Source of the DNA: Corella eumyota
Lineage: Eukaryota > Chordata > Ascidiacea > Phlebobranchia > Corellidae
Reading direction: 5' to 3'
Length of the DNA: 64,000 bases
NCBI GenBank assembly: GCA_963082875.1
Contig: OY720097.1
Span: forward strand, 5,340,501-5,404,500
Part shown: in pieces, positions 50,203 to 63,511 of the stretch
Position numbering within the stretch: the stretch's first letter is position 1
Layout: each line of letters opens with the position of its first letter
Program-made: the position numbers and the translations under genes
Notes under the pieces: generated by a model
What the model was told of the DNA's origin: nothing
The model's database searches: none
The model's input: only the letters and a program-made list of their open reading frames with translations

Positions 50203-53200
50203 ATGCCAAGAACCAAGCAACAAAAACCAAGACACATAGCCGAAACAGAGAAGGCAAATGAAGGTAAGTTTGTTTATATTAATTCTTGGTTATTTATTAA
50301 AAATTTAACTTAAAAATTTGTTGTTATTTATCTTTACAAAGTTTTACTTACAATTAAATTTAAATTCTGTTTGGTAAACTTTTTGTATTTAATTACGTTT
50401 GCGATTGTTTATATTCGATAGGAACATATAAAATTGCGACGCCATTTTTTTATTACGTTTCGGGTGATATAAATAACAAAATTAAATATAATTGTGTTAT
50501 TGATTTTCGGGTGTAGTAAAATAATTACCCTTGTTTTTTGAAGCATAGTAATTACTATTTTTCGCAACCTTTATACATATATTTCAATTTTGAATTTTTG
50601 TTTGATTGATACCCAATCAATTTTGGTTTGTATTTGATGCGGTGTATGGTTCATACATTCAGAATCATAGAGATAAGCGAATAGGCATCCGGTGGTTGTA
50701 GCTATAACCCGAGTTAAATTAACAACCCCCGCCCTAGATTTGTTTTCCCTAACTCGATTGGTTACTAATTGCGGTCCCCAGTTTCCTTCATCTCCCAATA
50801 AATACACAAGGAACGACTCGGTCGGTTCACCGCAAATTAGCTTTATTGAATCTTCACTCATAACTGGGAAGGGTCGAAAAATTTCAAGTGGTTTTGTGAG
50901 TGTAGGTGAAGTTAAATACGCCCTCGTGTCAATTTAATCCGTCATGTAATCAAACCTGGCTTGTTTAAATAAAACTGTTACTGTTAAGCTGTCGTAAAAT
51001 CCCGCTTAGTTATTTTAAGGTTATTGCAATGTTACTATTTTAACTGCGCTAATTTTGGGCAAGACGTTTTCGAAATTACCGTTTAAAATAAATTACACAG
51101 GACTCTTTTAACTGGACTTTTTTTGGTGTTTTTATTTTAATAAATTAAACGATTAAACGTGTATGTCTATGAAATTGCAATGTTATTTTTGTTAATGATG
51201 TTTCAAGCAACGTTAAATCAATAAGTGCACAGCATCGATGTAAAAATTCGGTAAATTTATTATATAAACAGTGATATAAAGTAGAGCAAATGCGCCTTGT
51301 AATGCCTTGTGTTGTTTCTCATAACCCTTAAAAGGATATAACCATACTTAACTCCCACTCTTTATCCTACGTGAAACTAAAACACGGGATTGCCTAAGCA
51401 CAGAAATATTACGGAGGATTGGTGTTAGCTTTACATGACGTCATAATAATAATAAAACAATAAACCCGCACAACAATAAAGTAATGCTAACGAGTCGATA
51501 GATAAATAGAAATGTGACTTGGTTTGATTGGTGTACTTTGAACTAAATGTTGTGAACTCGCTGCTTTCCGATTAATTATTTAATCTCTTGGTATACGTAA
51601 ACGCGTTTTGCTCTCGGTGTGGCGGTTAGTTCCTATTAATAATGTGGTACAAAGGGGCGGGTGTGAATCAAATTTTTATATAACCAAATCAGCATTAACC
51701 TGCCTTCGTGCATATGCGATTATGAATCACAAAACTAGTTCAAATTCCAACTAGTTAGGGTTTAACATTTTCGCATAAAAATCGAGTTACAAAAACGCCA
51801 GTAAATTCGGTTCAAATAAAATTATTTTTGATATTATTTACTCGGCTGTCGGGGTATAATTGGGCTTATAAAATCTTACTGTCATCAATTTTCGCTTGAG
51901 TTCCCACCGCTATTTCCACATATTAAAACCAAGTGCCCTAAGGTCTTGTTTACCTTTGCGAAATATGCTCGTTAAATAATGGGGGCCTATTCACGCTTTA
52001 TGATTCGGGGTGGTAGGGATCGAGATGTATGTATACACAATTCGGGCCGAGTAGTTTATCCCAAGACTAACTAAAAGCCCTGAGCGGAAGACCGGGATCG
52101 AACCAGTGCCTTTTTAACGTCTGAGTGTTGATACCCGATATTCTGGTGGTAGGTAACCGTGCGCCATTAACATAGGGCCGATATAATTAATTCAGTATTC
52201 GTTGCAATGTGGGTAAACCGGCCTGCTCGTGTTGCAACATAATATACCCTTACACCCTTACTGACATTAGAGACGTTTTCATGCCGCGCGCACTGACGTT
52301 TACCGAGTGTTTATTTGAAAACAATCAGAGGTGATCCTTTTAGGCTAGGGTTAAATTATTCTTGTCACGTGATCTCAAAAAATATAGAGCACACATTTTT
52401 CCGTGTCAAAAATAAAATGAATTTTCTTTGAATTTATTGGTGGTACGACAATTGGCATTTTTTTACCAGCTACTGTAGTTGGTTAGATTAAATTCTATTG
52501 TTTTTTTTTATAGAGAAATACAGTAATAAATCGTTCACCATTTTGTATTGTAATTCAACTAATCAAACTTCCCTATTAAGTCGACATTTTAATTTAATAC
52601 TTGCGCACAAAAAATTACGTCTTTTATTTCTAAAAATAGGTTTCTTGTTTCGTATGTAATTATGTGAACAGACGTTACCGTTGTATGTGTTTATAGCAAA
52701 TAAACAACTTTAAAGATTACGATAAAATCATGACATTTAAATATTATTTTCCGCAGCTCCGTCTTCCTCAATAGCAGAAAGTTCCAAATACATTTCTGAA
52801 AAGCAAATACCGGCGACTACAAAAATGGTAAGTAAAAAAATAATATCATATTTGAGCTTTTCTTAAACACCTTTTTCTTGCACATCCAGGTTGAAACTGA
52901 TGAGGTAAGCAGCTGTAACAATACATGTGATCAACGTCAATGTGACGTCATAAGCAAGGATCGCTTGACAGGTAATAAATGTAATTATAATATTCAAAAC
53001 ACACTGCCCGATTCCAGTCGTGCGATTGTGGTTCGGGCACTAAATTGTGAGACCTGAAGTTAATATTGTTTTTCTTTTTAGACTCACCACAGAGCCTGCC
53101 AGGCGCTTCTGTTTCTCCACATTTAATGAAACATCAACAGAACACAGAAAATTCAATTCACAAAAAACTTGACCTGCCTTCCTTTTTTGAAACTAATCTG

Positions 53201-56200
53201 AATAAATCACCAGTGGCCAAAAGTGAAACAAATTTAAACCCAAGTAGCTTGGTTAATGTTAAACAACCATCATCACCTTTTCAACATCAACCAGTTGAAT
53301 CAGAAAACCAATTTGACACAACAAGCAATCTAAATAAACTTACTGTAAAGAACGATCAAGAAACTGCAAAAACATGTGAGTCTTTGAAAAGAAAAGATAG
53401 TGTGGATCACAATACAGCTAACAGGCCACCATATATTGGCTCACAATCTACAAACTACGCTGATGCAGCTTCAAAATACATGGAGAATCTGAGACTGCTG
53501 ATGGGACAGGGGCCTACACCCACAATGTTTAATAAACCACTTCCAGATTATGCAAGGGACTATGCCTTACATAACCAAGTAACAAGTTTTAACAACAAAG
53601 GTGTTCACCCACAAACTGTTAATTATTATTTGTCTGAATTGACCGAGCGATGGAATCAAATTATGCTCCAACAGCTTTCTAAAGTACCTGGCCAAAATCT
53701 GTTGGATGGATCTAATAGCCCAAATCTAAAACCAAATCATGCTGGCTCTGGGCAACATCATTCAACTCTAGGCATTCCTTATCCTAATGCACCCAAGATA
53801 TCTCCAAATCCAATTTCAACTGAACAACAGCCTGTTGATTTAAAAGTGGAACATATCAGACAAAACTATGAACCGACATCACATTTTAATCAATTTCAGC
53901 CTTGGCCTGCACATCAACGTTGGTTAGACTATCAAGCATCTTTAGCTAAATTTACTCCAGGTATGCATGGTGTTGCACCACCATTAAACCTGCCTGAAAA
54001 CCAAGATAGAAAGTTAAGGACAGATCTTCACAGTTCAAGTTTAAGTACAGATATTTATTCACCAAGACCAAAAACCAATTCACCATTATCTAAATCACGT
54101 CGACAGAGTGAAGTGAAATTTGATGGTGATTTTTTAAACAGAAAACATTTGGACATACCAACTTCTATCTATCCTTCGTCTAGCATGTTATCTTCCCCTG
54201 CCCCGAACAGTGGAAATAATTCTCAGAACTTAGTTTCTCCTGGAATGCAAAATCTGTTTTCTTTACCGACTTATTCTAGCCTTAGTCCACAATCCGCAGG
54301 AGACTTTACACGGGATCCTTATTTTTCCACCTCTGGAAAAATTCCACCTGTCAAGAAATCAAGGTCACGTGGTCAACCTATTGATAACATCCATGCTGCT
54401 ATTGTAAGAGAAGCTAAGGAACAATTCAAAGGTTTGGACCCGGAAAACATGTACATCCAGTGCCCGATTTGCCAGAAGAGAATCAAGCGTTTGTATCACT
54501 TTCAAAGGCACATGCGGATTCACACCGGTGAAAAGACGCACCATTGCAAGTACTGTCAATATAAATCAGTCAGAAAGGATAACCTAAAGAGTCATATGAA
54601 AACTCACAACAAGCAGAATGTTGACACAAACAGAAGGCCGGGAAAGTCGACCACATCAAGCCACCATCAGGAGCGGGAAAAGGCCTCAAGAAACGTATAT
54701 ACAAACAAAGAAGAGATTTCATCTTATTCATATTCAGATTCGAGTAATTCATCTACAATTTTAGGGGAAGCGCACGGTTCGCCGTTAAATTTGGCAAATG
54801 CCAACAAGTTCCCACCTAGTTATATGCCATATCCTTGTTTTCCTACTTTTAACACGTTCACGCAAAAGTTTTATTCTACCCAAGGTAGTAGTGGGATCAG
54901 AGATATTAGTGACTTAACTAAAGATGAACCAAAACTCAAAGAAAATCAACGTACAACAGAAAATGTCACATTCCATGATACCGAAACAAAAATAAATGGA
55001 GAAAGCAGTATCGTAATGTCAACAACGTCTCCAAAGTTGGCGGGCTTTGGTCACTCGCCAGGCCGCCAAACTTTCGAAAGTAATCTCGGTGTTGTAAGCA
55101 ATCGTTTAACAAAACGCGACAGTAAAGTATTGGAATCAACGCATACTGAATTAAACACAGAAGTTGAGGTTTCAAAAAAAACCAAACTTTCTACTAATAT
55201 TGTTTCGGGTTTAATTCGTGCAGGTGATAAGAATGATTTTACGACGAAGTCAAACGAAAACACTAACAACAACAATAAACAAACAGCAATTCATGTAGGT
55301 CTTAGCTCTGTGAATCAAACAACAAATCAAAATGATCAAAAAATAGATTTGTTTGCGAATCGAAGAAAATTATCAGTTATCGAATCTGGCCAATTTTACA
55401 AAAGGTAAGAAAACTATCTTTTTACTACGAAGCACTTCACAAATTTTAAATAAAAAAATTTAATTTGGTAAAATTTGGTAATTATTTTTTCAGGTCACCC
55501 ATAAGCAAAACAACAGACTCGGAATCCCCAAATTATTATAAATCGCCATTTCAAATCGAAAAATTTCAAGAATTTTTGCCAATAAAAAAGCAAGGTAGCC
55601 TAAAGTTATTTTTTTTAATTGGATATCCATGTTTTATTTTTAATAGGATGTTGTGTATCTTATCAGATTTTTATTTAAAATAATAATTTAGTTTTAAATA
55701 TTAACTGTAGTTTTTTACAACAAATGTGTTTAATTTAAACATTATTAAATTGTGTGATTAGTTATTTTGATTTTTTTTTTAATTTGAAATTCTTAAAGCT
55801 AAATGCCATCGCTTTTTCACATGTTATTTTCACACGGTTTGAAACTTAATTTTCTCTTTTAATAATATTTTTCCGCCAATCACGTACGCTCCCAAGAACA
55901 ATGAACGCGTTAATTTAAACTGATTGCAATTCGGTAATGTGGGTACGATCGAACGCCCTGGGACACTATGTTTGAACGTTAACAAACAAAGCTGAGTGTC
56001 GGCCACTTAAAGTATGACCGCATCTACCAGGCTCCGGGTAGGACTCCATAGAAAGAATGCGGCGCATAACCGGTAATTTACATCGTTTTTCCGCTATGTC
56101 TTTTAAACATTTAATTGCTAAGGCGACGTTCGATGAAACACTAAAACCTGTCCTTAAGCGCCTGTATGTCAATGCACCGACTCCCAATTAATCTCTTAAT

Positions 56201-57934
56201 AACAAGCGGCCTCGACCCGAGCGAACTTTTCACTTTAAATGACGCTTTTAAGTTCCTACTTTTTTGAATTGTTTCTTATGGCGAGCTATGTAATCAGATT
56301 ACAAGTGCCCTGTCTTCTGATGTCTTGTAAACATCGTGACAAATCGTTTTGATACTTCATATTTTAAGGGTTACATCAAATATGGCCGCTTTAATCTGTC
56401 TTATATTCGATGAGACGCCGTGCCAGTGCCTTTGCTTCGGGTTAAGGATTATTTTTCTGTCCAACCTAAACTTACACGATAAGCAGAATTGCAATCCTTG
56501 CCACAAAAAATCTTAACACCAGCACTTGAAATGAAAAATTAAAAAAATTTAAAATTTTAGACCTCGAGTCGAACTCCGAACGAAGTGTGGCGTCATCGAA
56601 TAGTTTGACTCCGGACGAGTTTAATAAGGAAAGTCCGCGTTCCCAACTAAGTTCAACCTCGAGCGATGACGAATACTCCAACCACAACAATGTTTCACAA
56701 TGGCAAGACCAACCGTGTAATAATGTGGTAACCAGTGGTAGTGAACGCCCGTTGTACTTGCTTACACCCTACAACAAAAACGATAACGCACCTGCAAAAA
56801 ACGGGGAGATGATTAAAGATTTAGTTATGAGAAAAGACTCGATTTCAAACTCCATAGTTTCAGGCACAAGTGAAAACAGTCCACTGCCTTCATCTGTCGG
56901 TATGTTAAAATTTACGTTAAATAATTAAATAATAATTTATTAGTAAATAAAATAACGTTTTATTTAAATTTGGTTTTTATTTTTTTAGGTGAAATTAACT
57001 TTACCACTGAAAGGGAAATAAATAAGGAGTTCAGTTGTCGGCTTTGCAAGTTTACTTTTAACTCAAACGTCGATCTGCAAGGTCACATGTCTTTAAACCA
57101 TAAACAAGACGGTTTTTACAAGTGAGTGCTTCTTGTCATAAGGTTAAAGGGATATTTATGTTGCCTTGTTAAAATTTATTAACTACAACAATGTAGCATT
57201 ATGTTTTTTTTTTTTTTTTTTTTTTCATTATATGCTCAGTAGCTTTTCCAGAATTATTGTGACTTTTTGGTGGTTCAACTTTGCGCTTGCTCTTCTATAT
57301 TTACTTCTATTAATAGTATGTCTTTTTATTAAGTTCTTTTTTTAGATGTAGCGAGTGCATATACCTTGGCAAGAATTTAAGCAAGTTGGTTGAACATATA
57401 AGAATCCATACCGGTGAGCGCCCGTTCAAATGTGACCAGTGCAACTACGCTGCTAAACGAAAGGACAACCTAGCCCAGCACAAGGCTGTTCGTCACGACA
57501 AAAGAAAGGGCAAACCCTCTGGCTTATACCCCGTTTATGATCAAAACAGTGCCAGTGAGTTGCAGCAACTTGACTTCAGAAAACTGTCAACTGAGCGTTC
57601 CCCAATAGTTCAACACAAAAAATCTATAGACTATCCCCAATTTTCGAAATTCCCCTTTGACTCTAACTTTTCAGCGTTTTCAAAAAACCATCTGAATAGG
57701 TGTGATTTGGAATCCATGCCCTCACCCACCGGGCCCCTAACCCCACCTTTCCAAATGTTTAACCCCGTTATGCAGCCGAGGTCGCCCACAATGTTGCATT
57801 ATCCATTTTTTGTACCCCCCTCTATTATTCACCCTCTTGGTCTTAATTCGGTTCTTAATGGAGTTGGTTCCACAAACGGAAGCGAAAGAATATCTGGAAG
57901 ATATTCGCTTAACGTTCGCGCAGCCTTAATTTAA
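50203..57934 (+). CDS. C2H2 zinc-finger protein, ZNF827/ZNF536-like, with NuRD-type N-terminal motif
   Basis: Eight exons: 50203-50263, 52757-52827, 52890-52971, 53082-55404, 55494-55594, 56561-56899, 56989-57121, 57346-57934; 1232 residues. The N-terminus MPRTKQQKPRHIAE resembles the RRKQxxP peptides with which SALL, FOG, BCL11 and ZNF827 proteins recruit NuRD through RBBP4/7. Two fingers lie at about 532-580 (CPICQKRIKR, then RKDNLKSHMKTH), resembling the first finger pair of ZNF827. Three more lie at about 1009-1085 (CRLCKF, CSECIY, CDQCNYAAKRKDNLAQH). The rest is low-complexity Ser/Pro/Asn/Gln sequence, mostly in the 2.3-kb exon 4. A nuclear, probably repressive DNA-binding factor is inferred. 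Intron 1 is 2.5 kb. The start is supported by the motif and by closure of all seven splice phases. A distant relative such as another NuRD-recruiting zinc-finger family is possible. Confidence 0.88.
50264..52756 (+). other. Large first intron of the ZNF827-like gene
   Basis: 2.5 kb without a supported ORF. It contains a CRE palindrome near 51434 and a tRNA-like element at its 3' part. Being much larger than the other introns here, it may carry regulatory sequence. Confidence 0.4.
51985..52166 (-). mobile_element. tRNA-like SINE of a second type
   Basis: On the minus strand an A-box-like TGGCGCACGG is followed about 63 bp later by a perfect B-box GGTTCGATCCC, then an unrelated body. The spacing is slightly long for a true tRNA, and the sequence does not fold as a canonical tRNA by eye. 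The body differs from the common SINE in this window. Confidence 0.4.
55595..56560 (+). other. Intron 5 of the ZNF827-like gene
   Basis: 966 bp with no supported ORF. A minus-strand stretch near 55945-56060 contains a B-box-like GCGTTCGATCG, but no A-box was recognised upstream of it. Confidence 0.35.
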
Positions 57935-60900
57935 TTTTTACCCTTAACCACCCTTATTTTATAACCCCATATCAATATCGTTACACTGCAAAATTAGATG
58001 GTCTGGCGTTGGCAAGGTTTTGAAATTGGATCAAGCAAAATAGTTTCATTATGAAGGTAAAAATTAAAACATTTTAAACAAAAATAACATTTGACTGAAT
58101 TGTTGTAGCTAATTATTTTAAATAATTTGATCTCGCTTCTTTATTGCGATCAAAACAGCCTTGTAATTATATTCGTATAATTATATGGCAATTAGCGAGC
58201 GAGCTATTTTTGTTCGCATTTTCTTTCGATCCAATTAGGTCTCAAGTTTATAAACTCCCGAATAAGGTTTGGTATGTGAAAATTTTATAAGATTTGTGGC
58301 TCCTATGGCCAGACTAAGGGTTGCGTAAAAAAATGTAGGATTTTTCCACTTATATCACCTTTGATATAAAGCGCCTTTGGCAATAATTTATTTACTTCAA
58401 AAATTGTTATCATTTCAATTGATTTCGATATATTACATAATCATTAAAATATTTGGAAATTCTTGCATTTGCGATTTAAAAAATAAATTAAATTGGAAAA
58501 TTTGTCGTTTATTAAAGTAAAATCCGCCAAAATTTCGTTAAAAATTTGCTGTTTTGCAGCGAAATCGGAGACATGCAGTGACATCGCCTTAAACTTGCCT
58601 ACCCTAACATCTGTTTGGCCAAATGTTTAGAGTTGGGGAGGATAAAAGCGTATACGATGCGCGCCGAGTTTAGGCGTAAATATACAAACGAGATAACTGG
58701 TCGGCAATCGCGTTTTCTGTAAACTGTTCCAACACGGCGAAAAACATGTCAAGGGGTTTTACAAATCTATAAAAAGCAAACTTTTACAATTCAAGTCGCC
58801 ATTTTGATTTTTATTTGCCTTGTCGTTAAGTGAGTCATCGTGATGTATTGTTTAACTTAAGCATGTTATTCTTTATTTGGCCACACAAATGGTATTAAAT
58901 TAAAAAAGAGGATTTTTGGCGCTGTTAAACCCTGCCAAGTTAAAAACTCGGGCGAGTTCGTTTGTAAAATGAATAATTTGATTGGTTCAGGGCCAGTGAC
59001 CCCTGAGCCTATTTGTAGCAAAGTGTTTAACTTTTGGACAACGACTTGATGGGCCTGCAAACAAAATATCATCTAGAATAAACAACGGACGTTTCTTTGT
59101 TGCGTCACAAACCCGCTTTGAAACGACCGTTCGATTTTATTTCGATCCCGTGCCATCGAAAACAAACTAAAAAATGGGCCCCGTACCTCAAACCCTAAGC
59201 ATACACGATTTCGTTTGTTTTAGTATACTTTGTATGACCTCAAACAAAACAACGCCCAGTCAAACTCCTAACTTTCGTTGCCTTATTTTTTTTAAGTTGT
59301 GTAGTGGGCGAGCGTTATCCGTTTCAGCCTAAGAAAACAAATCGCATCTGGGGTATCAAGAAGTCAAATAACATGTTATGTCCCTTCGTTTTTATTAGTC
59401 ATTGAAAAAGCTTTGCCTTCTCAGTTGTTTTTCCGTTTAATTGTACTGGCATTTTGCAACAGTGGCCATATTTACGTTAATCCCTGTGTACATCCATCAT
59501 AAAAACTAAAACGCGTCGATTCATAGAAAATTCCGATGAAATGCGTTATCCTACACTTGTGTTTATATCTATTAAGATCGCTTGATTATCAACAAAAAGT
59601 CAGCTTTCGATTGCAAAGTTTGGTATAAAATCCGCCCAGATAAGCGTATTTGTTCGGGGTAATGAACGACCACTCCTGTAATCTCGCTGGTTGTTTATTG
59701 ACTCGTCCTGGGAGATAACACGGTGGCGCGTATTAAATTATGAAGTTGGGGTGTAGTTTACAGCTGCGCGGGATCGCTCAACCACGCGGAAGTTATAAAT
59801 CAGACGTCACATCTTAATCAAGCTGCACACAGGAGATGTATATCGAGTCCGATCAACACGTATAGCGTAATTCCAAGCGCACTCACGTACCCTGGCTTAT
59901 ACTTAATGGGCTTAGATCGTCTTGAAACAATAGCGAGTGTTTACATGTTTGTTAAGGATAATCTATAAGGCGATCAATTTGACCTTTTTGTCTGTCAGTG
60001 TTCGCATAAAGAACTTTTCGTACCATCCTAGTGCTGCGACCGGGCATTTATTTTTGCAACACTGATCGTACTTAATCGGCTGCAAAACCTACACGAGGCC
60101 AATGCAGGGGTATTTCCGAATTAAGTCGTCTTACAATTTTTCATTATAAACCGTTTACGTTCCGAATTCGGCCCGTCAGACGACGCACTTCGCAACGCGC
60201 TCATAAAATAAACAAAATCGCGGCGGTTGCATGTTTACAGCGCTCGCTGGTTTGTTCTTGTTAATCCGTAAAATCACGCGTCACTTTCCTTTGTTTGATT
60301 GTTTAACTGATTAAACAGAATATTTTTAACTTGAAATTACATGATATTAAAATTGAGTAAAATGAAAACACATTTATATGTGGAATTACTTATTCCATTG
60401 GTAACATGCAAAAAAATTACATTTGACAATATCGTTTAGAATAAATATATCATTTTTCGCAATTTTTTTACAGCAAAGTAATAAATTATAACAAAAGCTT
60501 TACGAAGGGCTCTAAAAATGCTTTTTAATTAACTAGCAGATAAAAAAATTACGTAATTGGGAAATGAAGGCGTTATAAAGAAAGAGTCGATTGTTTAATG
60601 AAGTTAAGTGGAAATTCACCTTGTACTTGGTGCATTAGGGCACTACCCGTGAGACGCCCCTTAACAAACAAACATGCAATTAAAACAATATTACAAATCG
60701 CTCAGCTACCCTTCGTATACCAAAATTGTGGTAAGAACCGCACAGTTATTACCAGTACAGCATGTAGCACGTTGGTTTTACTCGATAAGAGGATTGGTTC
60801 AATTCTCGACTTTATTAATAAGTTTCGGTGTATGTAATATAGAAGGTATTACTATTAATACTGGGTATATCTATTTTCGTACATAATCCGATTCTAAAGT

Positions 60901-63510
60901 TAACGCACTGTATTGGGGTCACGTGTTTATATGCTTTATTTAACATACCACGTGGTATTATTTTTTGCTTAAAAGAATATAACCTCGTCCAGTGAATACA
61001 ATATGAAATTCAATTTATTTCGGAAAAAAATATTTTTTTACATTCATCGATGTTTTGTTTGGTACATATTATATAAACATGCAAAAATATTATGTAACTT
61101 TTGTTGACAATTTAAACAACCGATCGCATATTTGCTAAAAAGGAATCCAATTAGGTCCAACCTATAGGAAACTGCGTATAGGGTGCAATACATTTTATCA
61201 GCACACCACTTTTTCTTCCTATATCGCAACGGCTGCCAAAGATATCATTCACTTAACGATAAAGGCATTTCCCCCCTGTTTCGCAGAACCTTATCGACAT
61301 CGTGTGGGGTAGAAAAGACTTTTGTATTGAGCAAAAAAGTTTTATGACTACCGGGAAAGGGAAGGCTGACTCCCCTTTAGCGAGAATACACAATACATTT
61401 TATCGAATTGGGCGAAAACAAAAACGGTTTCACATCGCAATCCCTTGCCTAATAACCGCTTTACGCCGAGTAAAAGTGCCCTCGTCTCACGCGGAAAAAA
61501 AATTTCTTAATAATTTTTTGATACACATTTCTTTGAATCGGGATAAGCAATAAAAAACCTTTGCGCGAATACTTTTAATTTTAACTTTGATGATTGTTTA
61601 TCTTACTAATATTGAAACAAGGTTAATTAAGACTACGACTGATATGTATTTTAGCAAAAACAAAAAAAAATTGCGTTGTCATAGCGCCGAGCCTAATTCC
61701 GGGAAAATAAAATATAAAGTTTTTTTAAAATCCATTGTTTATTTCCATTTTCTATGGCATTACCATCGACGTGATTACTTTCGGGCCTCCATCTAAGGCT
61801 TATAGGAACTTGTTTATATTTTGGGTAGATCTCCTCGCCATGTATAGCTGCACCCGCGTTAAACCTCGTATTAATGGCACAGCCAGTGTCATGGTACTGC
61901 ATATTTGGCCCTAAACACAGACTATTTAGTTATATTACTCACGCAGGGTGAGATTAAAGGTTAGGAAATATGTCCGAGAGGGAGTTTCCAAAATTTAAAA
62001 CTGAAACTATTTCTTCGTGGAAACAGAAATGTTCTTGCAGATTCATTGGTCTCAGCCTATAGGGTGATCGACGCCAGCTTTGACTGGATGTTTTTGTTGG
62101 GTAGTTGCGTCATGAACAAATACCGTTTATCTGTTTCCTCGTATTTACGTTACACTTACTTAAACGGAAGCATTCTAAACGTGACTTAAGCGCTTGTAGG
62201 TGCGTCACCGAATGCCGCAATTGCGAGTTAAACGGATGCAATATTTCGACAAACGCAAGCAAATTTGTCGCCTTTCCAAACCCGCAAAACTTTGCATTTC
62301 AAAACACGAAAATCAAAATAAAATTTGACGTGTGTCGTAGTGGATCAAATACTTTCGTGTAGGCAATTTTTATTATTGACATCACTCACTAATAATAAGA
62401 ACACCTTTTATTTACCGTCAATAATTATACTGCACCAGGTCAAATTTCTTATTTATTTTTAGAGACTTTGAAAACGTGCCACACTGCTGCCACCATGCGA
62501 TGTTTAATTTAAACAAAATTTTGTAATGTAACAGTTTGCATAAAAGGACAGCGCTATATCGAAATTGTATTAAGTTATTTTACGTTTTTATATTTTTTTG
62601 CATTTTCTTATACACAATATGCACTTTTTTTATTGTAAAATAAATCGTATAAAACATGTAGAATATGTCATTTTGTATCATAGAAATATATCAAGTGTTT
62701 GTTTATTGGAAAACGGAAAATGCAGTAAAATTTAATCAGTTTCTATTTAATGTTATTTATTTTTATTTTTATAGCCTGTTCAATGTTGTCGAACAGCGGG
62801 TTGCTAACAAATTATAAAACCGTACTAAATTGTAACGTATGTCTATAACTTTAATTTTTCAATCTTGTATCACTATGCATTGTAGTTTATAACCACGCTT
62901 TCTAACGTTAATCCAACCTGCAGTGTTATATTGTAATCGCATATATATTTTATACACTCAACTATTTGCATGTATTATGATGTTTTTAACATACTACGTA
63001 ATAAAAAAAAGTAATAACTGAAAACATGTCATTATTAGATAAATTTATAATTATAGTTAGGCCTATTATTATGTTGCTTTATTTAGTTCTTTTTTGATTA
63101 TCTATTAAGCAACAATTATATCGATGAGAGGGCTTTAAGTGACAGCAAGCTTTTGGTCGACGCGTTTTTACCACAGGCAATTTCATTATCTTAAACAAAA
63201 ATACTACCTTTTTTAAACGATCTTGCTAGTTCTAAAAAATATCAAAATACTTGCTTTAAGTTTTACTATTCAAAAGTTGAATTACGTAGGTTTATACTGG
63301 GTACGTTTTGTCTTCGTTTAAATATTTATGTGTCGTAAAGAAAAATACACTGTTTAATAATATTTTGTATTTTTTAAAAAGTTTTATAAAATTTAAAAGT
63401 TTTGGTAAAAAACTTTGTCTAAAACCTTAAGTATGTTTGTATTATAGACTTCGACAATCATCAAAAAAATTTGAATTTTTGCAGGAAAACAATAAACCAT
63501 TTTTTTCTTA
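57935..63510. other. Intergenic region downstream of the ZNF827-like gene
   Basis: No gene is supported on either strand. Sequence at about 58.5-60.3 kb is noticeably richer in GC and in complex words than the AT-rich flanks, as expected of regulatory DNA or of a promoter for a gene beyond the window. A tRNA-like B-box (GGTTCAATTCTCGAC) occurs near 60800 without a convincing head. Confidence 0.4.
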
Positions 63511-63511
63511 T

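Noticed and set aside
60720-60840. tRNA-like B-box near 60800
   Set aside because: No A-box at a fitting distance and no other copy in the window.
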